Of a DNA stretch of 64,000 bases, positions 1-8,824 are shown one piece after another. Made by a program: the position numbers and the translations under genes. Positions within the stretch are counted from its first letter, which is position 1. Each line of letters begins with the position of its first letter. Location: NCBI GenBank assembly GCA_019119935.1, contig DWWA01000049.1, positions 1 to 64,000 on the forward strand, read 5' to 3'. The notes beneath the pieces were generated by a model that worked only from the letters and a program-made list of their open reading frames with translations, made no database searches and had not been told where the DNA came from. The stretch comes from Candidatus Ruthenibacterium merdavium. Lineage in GTDB: Bacteria; Bacillota; Clostridia; Oscillospirales; Ruminococcaceae.

Positions 1-83
1 CTGTGGTTTTTGTTGTGTGGTCGCCAAACCACTTCTATTTTACCACAGGAGGTCTTTTCTTTTACTATAAGATTTTTTATCTA

Positions 84-108
84 CCCCCAGTTGAACTGGG
101 GGTTTTTT
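84..108 (+). terminator. Intrinsic terminator of an upstream gene outside the window
   Basis: A seven-base stem (CCCCCAG / CTGGGGG) closes a five-base loop and is followed by six T residues on the plus strand. It probably ends a plus-strand transcript entering from the left. Bases 1-83 hold no gene I can support. Confidence 0.7.
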
Positions 109-125
109 CTTGCCTATTCGGCGCC

Positions 126-165
126 AAAAAAACGGTTCACAAAACCGAAATCAGTTTTGTGAACC
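126..165 (-). terminator. Terminator of the mutarotase gene
   Basis: Perfect 12-base inverted repeat (134-145 with 154-165), followed on the minus strand by seven T residues. It lies 34 bases after the stop codon of the aldose epimerase gene. Confidence 0.8.
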
Positions 166-198
166 GCCAGCGTTTCAAATCATCAAACAAAGGAATTT

Positions 199-1080
199 TC
201 AGCGTGCAAATTCCATCGAAAGGGTCACTTCGTACTGCTCACCCTCACTGAGTACCGCAGCGCAGGGTTTATGCGTCCACTCGCCGTCCGCATCGCGCGC
301 ATCAGGCAAGGACATCCACGGCTCAATGCACACAAAGTGCAAGGGGCCTGCCGCACTCCACAGCAAAACATACGGGAAGCCCGTCACTTCAACATTAACG
401 GCTTTTCCGGTGTCTTTTTCCACAAGGCTCATACGGGCAGATTTCAAATCCGTAAAGCAAATGCTGTCGTGAGCAAAAATCTCGTCGGACATAGGAATTT
501 CAGTTTGCTGTTCAAAATACACCGCTTTTTCCCCTGTGACAAGTCCGTCGGTTTGGCCGGTCATGATTTGTGTGGGAGTTTCCGGCTGGGAAAAACGCAC
601 TACATAGTCTTCCGCTTTGTGCTGTGCATCAAACGGGCACAGGAACGCAGGGTGAAAACCGATGCCGAACGGCATTTCCTCTTCACCGTCATTGGCGACA
701 CTCACCTTGTGGCGCACCGTGTTGCCATCCAGCTGATACGTTACCAGCAAGCGGAAAGCAAAGGGGTATTTTTCCATCGTAAGGGCATTTGCTTCCAGCT
801 TGAGGGTAATGCTGTCCTGCGTCTTTTCTTCCAGCACATAGTCCATGTCGCGCGCAAAGCCATGGCCGCCGCCTTCATACACCGTACCCTTGTGGGTATA
901 ACGGCCGTCTTTCAGCTTGCCGCAGTACGGGAACAAAAGCGGCGCATGACGCCCCCAAACAGAAGGGTCTGCCGTCCAAAGCAGCTCTTCGCCTGTTTCC
1001 TTTTTGCAAACGCTTGTCATTTCCGCACCGTGCCCGTTCACCGTCACGCGCAAAATTTCATTTTCGATGATCCATTCCAT
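199..1080 (-). CDS. Aldose 1-epimerase family protein (galactose-mutarotase-like)
   Basis: A 293-residue protein of the galactose mutarotase-like superfamily, which interconverts alpha and beta anomers of free or phosphorylated sugars in the cytoplasm. The family pattern is visible: an early ISTNGAE-like segment (VTVNGHGAEMTSV), a W-x-R-x-x-P-x-L-F-P-x-x-G segment near residue 55, and a G-F-H-P-A-F segment in the middle that carries the usual catalytic His. The frame is open further upstream, but the ATG at 1080 is preferred because GGAGG lies just ahead of it and homologous sequence begins there. It is a single gene with its own terminator. The exact sugar cannot be told from sequence; it could act on hexose 6-phosphate or on galactose. 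Confidence 0.85.
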   Translation of the reverse strand: MEWIIENEILRVTVNGHGAEMTSVCKKETGEELLWTADPSVWGRHAPLLFPYCGKLKDGRYTHKGTVYEGGGHGFARDMDYVLEEKTQDSITLKLEANALTMEKYPFAFRLLVTYQLDGNTVRHKVSVANDGEEEMPFGIGFHPAFLCPFDAQHKAEDYVVRFSQPETPTQIMTGQTDGLVTGEKAVYFEQQTEIPMSDEIFAHDSICFTDLKSARMSLVEKDTGKAVNVEVTGFPYVLLWSAAGPLHFVCIEPWMSLPDARDADGEWTHKPCAAVLSEGEQYEVTLSMEFAR

Positions 1081-1250
1081 AAAAAGCCTCCAAATGCTTT
1101 CTTTCGCTTCTTTTCTTACAGTATAACGGAAAACTGTCAAAAAAGGAAGAGGGCAGCTCAGTGTCACAAATAAAAAATTCAGAATATCGTAAGTCAGAAA
1201 GCCCTACATGAAAAAAATCCTCTTGAGGGCTTCGGAAAGGAGTGACCACA

Positions 1251-3920
1251 ATGGTTCAAAAAACCAACGCCGCTGAGCTCACCGGCACCGGGAGCGTCAA
1301 AGTGCAGGTGTTTACGGCGCGTGCGGCTCTGCCCGTGCAAAGCGCGGCGGTAACGCTGACCCTGCCGGACGGCACAACCATCTCTTCCGGAGTGGATGAG
1401 GGCGGAAACGCGGGCCCGTTTTCGATTCCGTGTCCGCCGAAATCATTGTCACTGGAAGAAAACAACACCATTTTACCCTATTCGACATGCAATATTTTAG
1501 TTGAGGCGCCCGGATACGACCCTGCGGAAACTACAGGTGTGCAGGTGTTTGATACCGTGGAAAGCCTGATGCAGTTTCCGCTGCTTCCGCAAGAAGACCC
1601 TGACGCCGGCGCACCGGTTCGCACCGCTTCCATTATGAGCGATATTTCTAATGTTCCGGTTCACAAGCTGTTTGCCGGCGGTCAAACCTCTGCCGTTGCC
1701 CCTGTGCAGGCGTGTGAAAGCAAGGCGCGTGTTTTAACCCAGCCTGTAATTCCCGAAAAAATTACAGTACACTTAGGCGCACCTTCCGCAAACGTGCAGA
1801 ATGTTACGGTCAGCTTCCGCGACTATATCAAGAATGTTGCATCCAGCGAGGTCTATCCCACTTGGCCGGAAGAATCTCTGCGCGCGAATATTCACGCACA
1901 AATCAGCCTTGCGATTAACCGCATTTACACCGAGTGGTACAAAAGCAAAGGTTATTCGTTCCAGATTACCGGCTCGCCCGGCTACGACCAGGCCTATGTC
2001 CACGGGCGCAATATCTTTGAGCCGATGAGCCGCATCACCGACGAAATTTTCAATACCTACGCGCGTAAAAAAGGCACAGTCAACCCCTATTTCACCGAGT
2101 ATTGCGACGGCAAAACCGTCACCTGTAAAGGTATGAAGCAGTGGGGCACCAAAGATCTGGCCGAACAGGGCAAAAACGCCCTTCAAATTCTGCGCTACTA
2201 TTACGGCGACGACTTAGAGCTGGTGCGAACCGACAACATCGCCGCGATTCCCAGCAGTTACCCCGGCACGCCGCTGAAAAAAGGCGACAGCGGTGAAAGC
2301 GTGCGCATTATTCAGCGCCAGCTGAACCGCATCGCCCAGGACTATCCGTTCTTTGGAAGAACGAACACCGACGGTATCTTCGGGCAGGATACCGAAGATG
2401 TGGTGAAGAAGTTCCAAAAGCAGTTTAACCTGACGGCTGACGGCATTGTCGGGCGCTCCACATGGTACAAAATCAGCTACATTTATGTTTCTGTAAAAGA
2501 CTTAGCCGAGCTGACCAGCGAGGGTGAAAAGCCCGACGGCAACCTTGTGGCAGGCGTTTATCCGGGCACTGCTTTACGCCTGGGTGACCGCGGCGACGCC
2601 GTAGAACAGGTACAGTTCTGGCTTTCCGAAGTGAGCGAGTATAACAGCAAAATCCCCTCGCCTGCTGTGGACGGCATTTTCGGGGCAGGAACACAGGCAG
2701 CTGTCAAAGCGTTCCAAGAGCAGTATGGCCTCACCGTAGACGGCATCGTTGGCGAAGCTACTTGGGATCGGCTTTATGCAGAATACACCTCTATTGAAGA
2801 CGACCTCTCAACGCCGGACGGCGACAGCAGCGGCGCGGGCGCTTACCCGGGCACGCCGCTGAAAAACGGCAGCCGCGGCGATGCGGTGCGGCGGATTCAG
2901 GCATGGCTGCGCATTATTTCCAATTCCACCGTACAAATTCCGACCATCACGGTAGACGGCATTTTCGGCGCAGCCACCGAGCGCGCTGTGCGCGCCTTCC
3001 AAAGTCACTACGGCTTAACCGTAGACGGCATTGTGGGCCGCAACACATGGAATAAAATTTACGAAGTTTACACGAGTATTATTAACGGACTGCTTGAGCC
3101 CGGCGAACGCCCGGGTACTTATCCCGGTTCTCCGCTTCGCGTGGGCAGCCGCGGAAAAGCGGTCAAGGAAGTACAGTATTATTTGTATCTGCTGAGCGCT
3201 TACTATCCCGAAATTCCCGTCATCGCATTTGACGGCGTGTTCGGACGCGCCACGCAGGAAGCCGTTATGGCGTATCAGCGCCTGTTCTCTCTGACTCAGG
3301 ACGGCGTGGTTGGAAAAATGACATGGGACAGCATTTATGCACAGTTCAGCAAACTGCGTTCCGTGGACGGCCCGCTCATCAGCTTCCGCGTATTTGCTTA
3401 TCCGGGATATGTGTTAAGCGAAGGGCAGAGCGGCCAAATGGTGCAGTTTGTACAGTTTATGCTGGCCTATATCGCATTTTTCTGGGATACGGTTTTGCCC
3501 ATTGATACCTTGAGCGGCAATTATGACGCGCAAATGACCGAGGTAATCCGCAGCTTCCAGCGCGACTTCGGCCTTCCGGTCACCGGAAATGTCGATGAAA
3601 CCACATGGAATGCACTTGTCATCACATATCTGACTTTTGCATCGGTGGGGCTTGACGGAGAGCGTCCCGTTGGAGAATATCCGGGCTACACGATGACAAT
3701 CGGCAGCGCAGGAGCGCCGGTGCTCGAAATGCAGCGCTTTATGAACGACATTGCTTCGCGTTACTGCGCCGCATGGTTTGTACCGGAAAGCGGCATTATC
3801 GACGAAACAACCTTCAATGCTGTTAAAGAGTTTCAAATGGGCTTCGGCCTGCCTGTAACAGGCCTTGTTGACCGTGCTACTTGGGATGCAATTTACGCTT
3901 ATTATCTTACGGGGGAATGA
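1251..3920 (+). CDS. SleC-like spore cortex-lytic protein with six peptidoglycan-binding repeats
   Basis: An 889-residue protein. Residues about 5-110 resemble the beta-sandwich prodomain of clostridial SleC. Residues about 170-325 resemble the SpoIID/LytB lytic transglycosylase-like domain (V-A-S-S-E-V-x-P-T-W-P-E-E-S-L, then the A-Y-V-H-G and Y-F-T-E-Y-C-D-G segments). From about residue 337 there are six PG_binding_1 repeats, each starting Y-P-G and ending with a T-W motif; the last two have lost the DG-x-F-G core. No signal peptide is visible, as in SleC. ATG 1251 is chosen over an in-frame GTG at 1242 because GAAAGGAG stands 8 bases before it. It lies 3 bases ahead of a second peptidoglycan-active gene. 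A role in spore germination is inferred. SleC normally carries fewer wall-binding repeats. Confidence 0.75.
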   Translation: MVQKTNAAELTGTGSVKVQVFTARAALPVQSAAVTLTLPDGTTISSGVDEGGNAGPFSIPCPPKSLSLEENNTILPYSTCNILVEAPGYDPAETTGVQVFDTVESLMQFPLLPQEDPDAGAPVRTASIMSDISNVPVHKLFAGGQTSAVAPVQACESKARVLTQPVIPEKITVHLGAPSANVQNVTVSFRDYIKNVASSEVYPTWPEESLRANIHAQISLAINRIYTEWYKSKGYSFQITGSPGYDQAYVHGRNIFEPMSRITDEIFNTYARKKGTVNPYFTEYCDGKTVTCKGMKQWGTKDLAEQGKNALQILRYYYGDDLELVRTDNIAAIPSSYPGTPLKKGDSGESVRIIQRQLNRIAQDYPFFGRTNTDGIFGQDTEDVVKKFQKQFNLTADGIVGRSTWYKISYIYVSVKDLAELTSEGEKPDGNLVAGVYPGTALRLGDRGDAVEQVQFWLSEVSEYNSKIPSPAVDGIFGAGTQAAVKAFQEQYGLTVDGIVGEATWDRLYAEYTSIEDDLSTPDGDSSGAGAYPGTPLKNGSRGDAVRRIQAWLRIISNSTVQIPTITVDGIFGAATERAVRAFQSHYGLTVDGIVGRNTWNKIYEVYTSIINGLLEPGERPGTYPGSPLRVGSRGKAVKEVQYYLYLLSAYYPEIPVIAFDGVFGRATQEAVMAYQRLFSLTQDGVVGKMTWDSIYAQFSKLRSVDGPLISFRVFAYPGYVLSEGQSGQMVQFVQFMLAYIAFFWDTVLPIDTLSGNYDAQMTEVIRSFQRDFGLPVTGNVDETTWNALVITYLTFASVGLDGERPVGEYPGYTMTIGSAGAPVLEMQRFMNDIASRYCAAWFVPESGIIDETTFNAVKEFQMGFGLPVTGLVDRATWDAIYAYYLTGE

Positions 3921-3923
3921 AAT

Positions 3924-4610
3924 ATGGCAAAGTTATATGTCTATGACGCTTACAACAATAAGCTGCTGAAATACAATTTGAGCGAAAACGATCCGATGCC
4001 GTATGCCTATAACAACACAATGCGTGTACGCGAGTTCCGCGGCTCTTCTAACAGCCCTACGCTTTGGACGACAACCACCGCTATGGAAGCGTGGAACTTA
4101 ACCCGCCGCCGCTATGGCAAAGGTATTTACATTGGCTATGCGTTTAAACGCATTTGGGAGGGCGGCCACGGCACCGCCAGCCAGCACTATGCGGGCGTTT
4201 CGTTTGACGTAGGCCAAAACACCACCAGCTCCGAGCGCCTTAAAATCCGTGATGCCGCTGTAGCCACGAAAGCATGGGGCTATGTAGAGCCCATCAGCAT
4301 GACCCCGACCTGGGTTCACTTTGACCGCCGCTACGGCAAACCGGCCTGCCCGAACACCACCGCCGGATATCCCACCGTTCGCCGCGGCAGCAAGAGCACT
4401 TATGTGCTGATTTTGCAGGATGCTTTGAATGCCCTCGGATACAGCACACGGACACTTGACGGCATTTTCGGTGCCAATACCGAACGCGCGCTGAAGGCGT
4501 TTCAATCTTCTGTCGGCCTCACAGCAGACGGCATCTGCGGATGCAATTCTTGGAAAAAGCTGACGGCGGCATCGGTTGGCATCGGAAGAACCAGTACCGT
4601 AATTGACTAA
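3924..4610 (+). CDS. M15-type zinc peptidase with peptidoglycan-binding domain
   Basis: A 228-residue protein. The N-terminal part carries the zinc signature of the peptidase M15/VanY-like D,D-peptidase clan: S-x-H-x-x-G-x-x-F-D with His88 and Asp95, and W-V-H-F-D with His132. The C-terminal part (about 150-215) is one PG_binding_1 domain with the DGIFG and T-A-D-G-I-C-G motifs. It starts 3 bases after the SleC-like gene, so the two are probably co-transcribed and act on the same substrate, perhaps spore cortex or mother-cell wall. No signal peptide is seen. The cleavage specificity (D,D-carboxypeptidase, L,D or endopeptidase) is not resolved by sequence. Confidence 0.75.
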   Translation: MAKLYVYDAYNNKLLKYNLSENDPMPYAYNNTMRVREFRGSSNSPTLWTTTTAMEAWNLTRRRYGKGIYIGYAFKRIWEGGHGTASQHYAGVSFDVGQNTTSSERLKIRDAAVATKAWGYVEPISMTPTWVHFDRRYGKPACPNTTAGYPTVRRGSKSTYVLILQDALNALGYSTRTLDGIFGANTERALKAFQSSVGLTADGICGCNSWKKLTAASVGIGRTSTVID

Positions 4611-4672
4611 AGCTTTTGAAAAAAAGCGGATAATCTATCTGTGCTTTCATGGTGCCATGTTTTTATATAAAA

Positions 4673-4868
4673 GGCCGCCCCGTTTGGGGCGGCCTCGATA
4701 GTGCCGAAAAACTGCCCCCTGATTCAAAAAAGCCGGGCTGCAAGGGGGAAAAGGCTTGGAAAAGGGGGCTAGCTCCCTTTTCCATTTAAGATAGGAACAC
4801 AGTTTGTGAAAAAGCGAAGCTTTTTCGACAAACTGAGGCCGCCCCGTTTGGGCGGCCTCTTCATTTTA
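4673..4868. repeat. Multi-hairpin intergenic repeat, copy A, with bracketing GC stems
   Basis: The core at 4695-4834 recurs in reverse orientation at 17367-17512. It contains a hairpin at 4801-4834 (AGTTTGT...GAAAAAGC paired with GCTTTTTC...ACAAACT) and another at about 4755-4782 (TGGAAAAGGG / CCCTTTTCCA). Two near-identical GC stem-loops (GGCCGCCCC-GTTT-GGGGCGGCC type) flank it at 4673-4694 and 4835-4859. The element lies between convergent genes. The GC stem at 4673-4694 has TTTT after it on the minus strand and may stop the fab operon. Confidence 0.75.
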
Positions 4869-4879
4869 TAAAAGCAGGC

Positions 4880-5398
4880 TCACGCTTGCTCTTTTTCTGC
4901 TGCAGGTGCTTGGCCTGCTTGCTCGTCCTGCTCAGACGCATTCTGAGCGGGAGGTGAAAAGCGAATGGGGATTTCCGGCATCAATTCTTCGGAAATAATC
5001 GTGAGCATTTCCTCCAGCTTTTTGGCATCCTCATCGGAAAAGCGCTCTCGAATCCGCTCCATGACAGTGCTCAAATAGCTGTAACTGATGCTGTAATAAT
5101 CTTGGTATTTCGGTGTAATCACCAAATGATATTCACGCCGGTCGGTTTCCGAGCGAACCTTTTTCAAATAACCCTTTTGAATCAGGTTGTTCACTTTATA
5201 AGCCGCATTCGGCGGAGAAATCTGCACAAAGGAGGCAAACTCATTCACAGTGGGTGTGCCCAGTGCCTGAATAATCTCCATACAGAAGGTTTCCACCGTG
5301 GTCAGGCTGGCTTCGCGCTCCTGAAAACGGTTAAACACTTTTTGATAAAAATGCAGCTTAAATTTGGAGTAGACCTCGGCAAATTTTCTATCCAGCAA
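4880..5398 (-). CDS. MarR-family regulator at the end of the fab operon
   Basis: A 172-residue winged-helix protein. The central region (about 40-110) has the MarR pattern: a recognition helix around S-P-P-N-A-A-Y-K-V-N-N-L, then the wing D-R-R-E-Y-H-L. A 25-residue Ala/Glu/Gln-rich tail follows. The start is a TTG at 5398 with AAGGAG about 7 bases ahead. It is the last gene of the fatty-acid operon, 53 bases after fabZ. By analogy with FabT of streptococci and enterococci it probably represses the operon, perhaps at the AT-rich palindrome at 15638-15665. That link is inference; the family assignment is firm. Confidence 0.75.
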   Translation of the reverse strand: MLDRKFAEVYSKFKLHFYQKVFNRFQEREASLTTVETFCMEIIQALGTPTVNEFASFVQISPPNAAYKVNNLIQKGYLKKVRSETDRREYHLVITPKYQDYYSISYSYLSTVMERIRERFSDEDAKKLEEMLTIISEELMPEIPIRFSPPAQNASEQDEQAGQAPAAEKEQA

Positions 5399-5451
5399 TT
5401 TCCTTCTCCTTTTTCCGTTTGCAAAAGCGTTTTGACGCAGAACCTCCTTGA

Positions 5452-5880
5452 TTATTCGCCCACGGCAAACGTCAGCTCGGCCATCGCAACCACCTTGCCG
5501 TCCACGGTGGCAACCGCTTTTCCGTTTCCAATGGGGCCGCGGCGGGCGGTCAGCTCACATGTCAGCTCCAGCACGTCGCCGGGCGTTACCTGCCGCTTAA
5601 AACGTGCATTTTTAATGCCCCCAAAAAATGCTATTTTACCCTTATTTTCTTCCTCTGTCAAGAGAGCCACCGCGCCCACCTGCGCCAAAGCTTCAATAAT
5701 CAGCACGCCGGGCATCACATGTTTTTGCGGAAAATGTCCGCAAAAAAACTGCTCGTTCACCGTCACGCATTTACGTCCCACGGCACGCACGCCCGGTTCA
5801 CACTCGGTAATGCGGTCCACGAGCTGAAACGGAAAGCGGTGCGGCAAAATTTCCATAATTTGATTGGAATCGAGTGTCAT
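5452..5880 (-). CDS. fabZ: 3-hydroxyacyl-ACP dehydratase FabZ
   Basis: A 142-residue hotdog-fold dehydratase that removes water from 3-hydroxyacyl-ACP to give trans-2-enoyl-ACP in FASII. The catalytic pair is visible: His14 in L-P-H-R-F-P-F and Glu63 in the [11 protein letters not shown] helix. Length is normal for the family. The ATG at 5880 lies one base after the fabF stop, and its ribosome-binding site GAGGA sits in the fabF end. No fabM or fabA is present in the cluster, so how unsaturated chains are made is not shown here. Confidence 0.95.
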   Translation of the reverse strand: MTLDSNQIMEILPHRFPFQLVDRITECEPGVRAVGRKCVTVNEQFFCGHFPQKHVMPGVLIIEALAQVGAVALLTEEENKGKIAFFGGIKNARFKRQVTPGDVLELTCELTARRGPIGNGKAVATVDGKVVAMAELTFAVGE

Positions 5881-5881
5881 G

Positions 5882-7123
5882 TTAATCCTCCCACTTTTTC
5901 AGCAAAATGCTGGCATTGTGTCCGCCGAAGCCCAAAGAGTTGGACATGGCATAGCGAAGCGCCGCCTCGCGCCCTTCGCACGGCACAATGTCGAGGTCAC
6001 AATCGGGGTCAGGGATTTTGTAGTTTAGTGTCGCCGGGATAAAGCCGTCTTTCAGCGCCATCGCCGTAAACACAGCTTCTACCGCACCGGATGCACCCAG
6101 CAAGTGGCCCGTCATGGACTTCGTGGAGCTCATCGCCAGCGTTTTGGCCGCATCACCGAAGGCACGCTTGACTGCTGCCGTTTCGCCCGCATCGTTCATC
6201 GGGGTGGACGTTCCGTGCGCATTGATGTAATCGACATCAGACGGCGCAATGCCCGCTTCCTGCATGGCCTGCGTCATTGCCGCTGCCGCACCGGAGCCGT
6301 CCGGCGCAGGAGCCGTGATGTGGTGTGCGTCACACGTTGCGCCATAGCCGCACACTTCCGCCAAAATGACAGCACCGCGCTGTTTGGCGTGCTCATACTC
6401 CTCTAAAACGAGGGCCGCCGCACCTTCACCCATGACAAACCCGGAACGCTCCGCGTCAAACGGGATTGATGCACGGTTGGGGTCATCGCCTGTGTGCAGT
6501 GCATGAAGCGAAGTAAAGCCGCCCATTGCCAAAGAGGTGATCGTTGCCTCAGCACCGCCGCAAAGCACTACTTCCGCATAGCCGTCGCGAATATGGCGGA
6601 ATGCATCGCCCACAGCATTCGCGCCGGAAGCGCATGCCGTTACCGGGCAGGTACACATGCCGTGGAAGCCATAGCGGATTGCAATGTTGCCCGCCGCCAT
6701 ATTGGAAATGGCCATCGGAATAAAATAAGGAGAAACGCGGTCGTAACCCTTTTGCGCACCTTTCAGACATTCTGCCTGTGTGGTGGAAAATCCGCCGATG
6801 CCGCTGGCAAAAAAGACGGCACAGCGGGAGGTATCTTCGTTTTCCACACAAAGGCCGCTTTGCTTCATTGCTTCGTCGGAGGCCGTCAGCGCAAACTGCG
6901 TATAACGGTCCAGCTTGCGCACCTCGCGCTTATCAATCGCCGCCGTGGGGTCAAAGTTTTTCACCTCGCCCGCCAAGGTCACTTTCTGCTCGCTTGTATC
7001 ATACTGCGTAATCGGGCCAATGCCGCATTGGTTGGCGCGCACAGCGCTCCAGCTCTCCTGCAAGTTCAGGCCCAGCGGCGTCACTGCGCCCATGCCGGTG
7101 ATGACAACCCGTCTTTTCTGCAT
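5882..7123 (-). CDS. fabF: 3-oxoacyl-ACP synthase II FabF
   Basis: A 413-residue condensing enzyme that elongates acyl-ACP with malonyl-ACP. The Cys-His-His triad is present: Cys164 in T-A-C-A-S-G, His303 in N-A-H-G-T-S-T-P and His340 in M-T-G-H-L-L-G. The frame stays open upstream, but ATG 7123 with GGGAGG about 7 bases ahead starts the protein at [10 protein letters not shown], as expected. It lies 19 bases after fabG and one base before fabZ, inside the fab operon. Confidence 0.95.
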   Translation of the reverse strand: MQKRRVVITGMGAVTPLGLNLQESWSAVRANQCGIGPITQYDTSEQKVTLAGEVKNFDPTAAIDKREVRKLDRYTQFALTASDEAMKQSGLCVENEDTSRCAVFFASGIGGFSTTQAECLKGAQKGYDRVSPYFIPMAISNMAAGNIAIRYGFHGMCTCPVTACASGANAVGDAFRHIRDGYAEVVLCGGAEATITSLAMGGFTSLHALHTGDDPNRASIPFDAERSGFVMGEGAAALVLEEYEHAKQRGAVILAEVCGYGATCDAHHITAPAPDGSGAAAAMTQAMQEAGIAPSDVDYINAHGTSTPMNDAGETAAVKRAFGDAAKTLAMSSTKSMTGHLLGASGAVEAVFTAMALKDGFIPATLNYKIPDPDCDLDIVPCEGREAALRYAMSNSLGFGGHNASILLKKWED

Positions 7124-7142
7124 CTTGTTTTCCTCCCTTTCT

Positions 7143-7886
7143 TCACATCGCCATGCCGCCGTCGACGCACAGCACCTGCCCAGTGACATAACCTGCTTCA
7201 TTGGAAGCAAAGTACACCGCCGCATTTGCCACATCTTCGGCCTGGCCCAATTTTGCCATGGGAATTTCCGTTAAAATCTTCTCTTTTACCGCGTCGGGCA
7301 AAACGTCCGTCATCGCGGTTTCAATAAAGCCCGGCGCAATGCAGTTCACCGTTACGCCGCGCCCCGCCAATTCCTTGGCGACGCTTTTCGACATGCCGAT
7401 TAAGCCCGCTTTGCTGGCGGCGTAGTTTGCCTGTCCGGCGTTTCCTCGCACACCCACCACACTGGAAATGTTGATGATGCGTCCGCTGCGCTGCTTCATC
7501 ATGGGGCGGCATGCCGCCTTCATGCAATGAAACGCACCTTTCAAGTTTGTATTCAAAACCGCATCAAAATCATCTTCGCTCATGCGCATCAAAAGGCCGT
7601 CGCGCGTAATACCGGCGTTATTCACCAGAATATCCACACTGCCGAATTCCTTCACCGCTGCGTCAATTAAACCCTGTGCTTCATCGGCATTCGAAACGTC
7701 AGCGCGCAGTGCCACAGCGCGCACGCCGAGCGCACGGCAGGCCTCGGCCACTTCGTTTGCGGCCTGCTCACTTCCCGAAAAGTTTACGACAACATCGGCA
7801 CCTGCCGCGGCCAGCGCCAAGCATACCGCTTTGCCAATGCCGCGAGCGCCGCCGGTGACAACGGCGTGTTTTCCCTGTAAATTCAT
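7143..7886 (-). CDS. fabG: 3-oxoacyl-ACP reductase FabG
   Basis: A 247-residue short-chain dehydrogenase that reduces 3-oxoacyl-ACP with NADPH. The T-G-G-x-R-G-I-G cofactor loop is at residues 11-18, N-N-A-G at 89-92, and the catalytic Ser142, Tyr155 and Lys159 are in place. The C-terminal C-V-D-G-G-M-A-M is typical of FabG. Its start overlaps the fabD stop by four bases (ATGA), which implies coupled translation in the operon. Confidence 0.95.
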   Translation of the reverse strand: MNLQGKHAVVTGGARGIGKAVCLALAAAGADVVVNFSGSEQAANEVAEACRALGVRAVALRADVSNADEAQGLIDAAVKEFGSVDILVNNAGITRDGLLMRMSEDDFDAVLNTNLKGAFHCMKAACRPMMKQRSGRIINISSVVGVRGNAGQANYAASKAGLIGMSKSVAKELAGRGVTVNCIAPGFIETAMTDVLPDAVKEKILTEIPMAKLGQAEDVANAAVYFASNEAGYVTGQVLCVDGGMAM

Positions 7887-8824
7887 ACGTTTTCTCCTTT
7901 CAGCGCACTCAGCACCTCTCTCAGCTCATCGGCTGTTTCCACGCTGTATGTCTTCATTCCCTTGACGGTTTTCTTCACAAAGCCCGTCAGCACCTTGCCG
8001 GGGCCAATCTCCAAAAATGTGTCAAAGCCGTCCTCGGCCATGCGGCGGATGGTATCTTCCATGTAAACACTGCTCTGCACCTGACGCTCCAAGAGAGCGG
8101 GAATCGAATCCCCCTCGCCCATCGGGGCGCCCAAGCAGTTGAAATAAACAGGCAGCTGCATCTCGTGGAACGCAACGCCTGCAAAATGCTCGCGCAGAGC
8201 ATCGCCCGCCGGTTTCATCAAAGAGGTATGGAACGGGCCGGACACCTTTAAGGGTACACAGCGCTTTGCGCCCGTCTCCTTGGCATACACGCAGGCCGCG
8301 TCTACTGCGGCGCTGTCGCCTGCAATCGCCATTTGACCGGGGCAGTTAAAGTTTGCAATTTCCACAACACCCTCGCCGCGCGCTTTTTCGCACGCTGCTT
8401 CCAGCGCGTCACGCTCCAGCCCCAGCACAGCCGCCATACCGCAAGCGCGCCCTTCAGCGGCCTGCATCATCGCTTTGCCTCGAAATGCCACGAGCGAAAC
8501 GGCCTGCTTTGCGTCAAACACACCGGCGGCATGAAGGGCGGAATACTCGCCCAAGCTCAAGCCCGCCGCGCCCTGCACCTCCAGCCCTGCCTCGCGCAGA
8601 ACTGCCGTCACACCGGCGGCAAATGCCACCATACACGGCTGGGTAAACTGAGTTTGGCTGAGCTGTTCGTCCGGGCCTTCAAAGCACAGCTGCTTCAAAT
8701 CAAAATCGACAGCTTCGGCGGCCTCATCCATCACCGCGCGGAACGCGGGGAACGCTTCGTACAAATCCTTTCCCATTCCGGCGTGCTGTGCGCCCTGCCC
8801 GGCATATAATACGGCAAGCTTCAT
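7883..8824 (-). CDS. fabD: Malonyl-CoA:ACP transacylase FabD
   Basis: A 313-residue transacylase that loads malonyl groups onto ACP. The G-Q-G-A-Q segment is near the N terminus, the nucleophile Ser90 lies in G-L-S-L-G-E-Y and the partner His199 in G-P-F-H-T. ATG 8824 is used: it overlaps the stop of the preceding flavoprotein gene as ATGA, and the protein then begins M-K-L-A-V-L-Y-A-G-Q-G as in homologues. An upstream in-frame start would add five unrelated residues. Confidence 0.95.
   Translation of the reverse strand: MKLAVLYAGQGAQHAGMGKDLYEAFPAFRAVMDEAAEAVDFDLKQLCFEGPDEQLSQTQFTQPCMVAFAAGVTAVLREAGLEVQGAAGLSLGEYSALHAAGVFDAKQAVSLVAFRGKAMMQAAEGRACGMAAVLGLERDALEAACEKARGEGVVEIANFNCPGQMAIAGDSAAVDAACVYAKETGAKRCVPLKVSGPFHTSLMKPAGDALREHFAGVAFHEMQLPVYFNCLGAPMGEGDSIPALLERQVQSSVYMEDTIRRMAEDGFDTFLEIGPGKVLTGFVKKTVKGMKTYSVETADELREVLSALKGENV

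Noticed and set aside
3-472. Plus-strand open frames at the left edge
   Set aside because: They cross two intrinsic terminators and the mutarotase gene, and show no protein-like composition.
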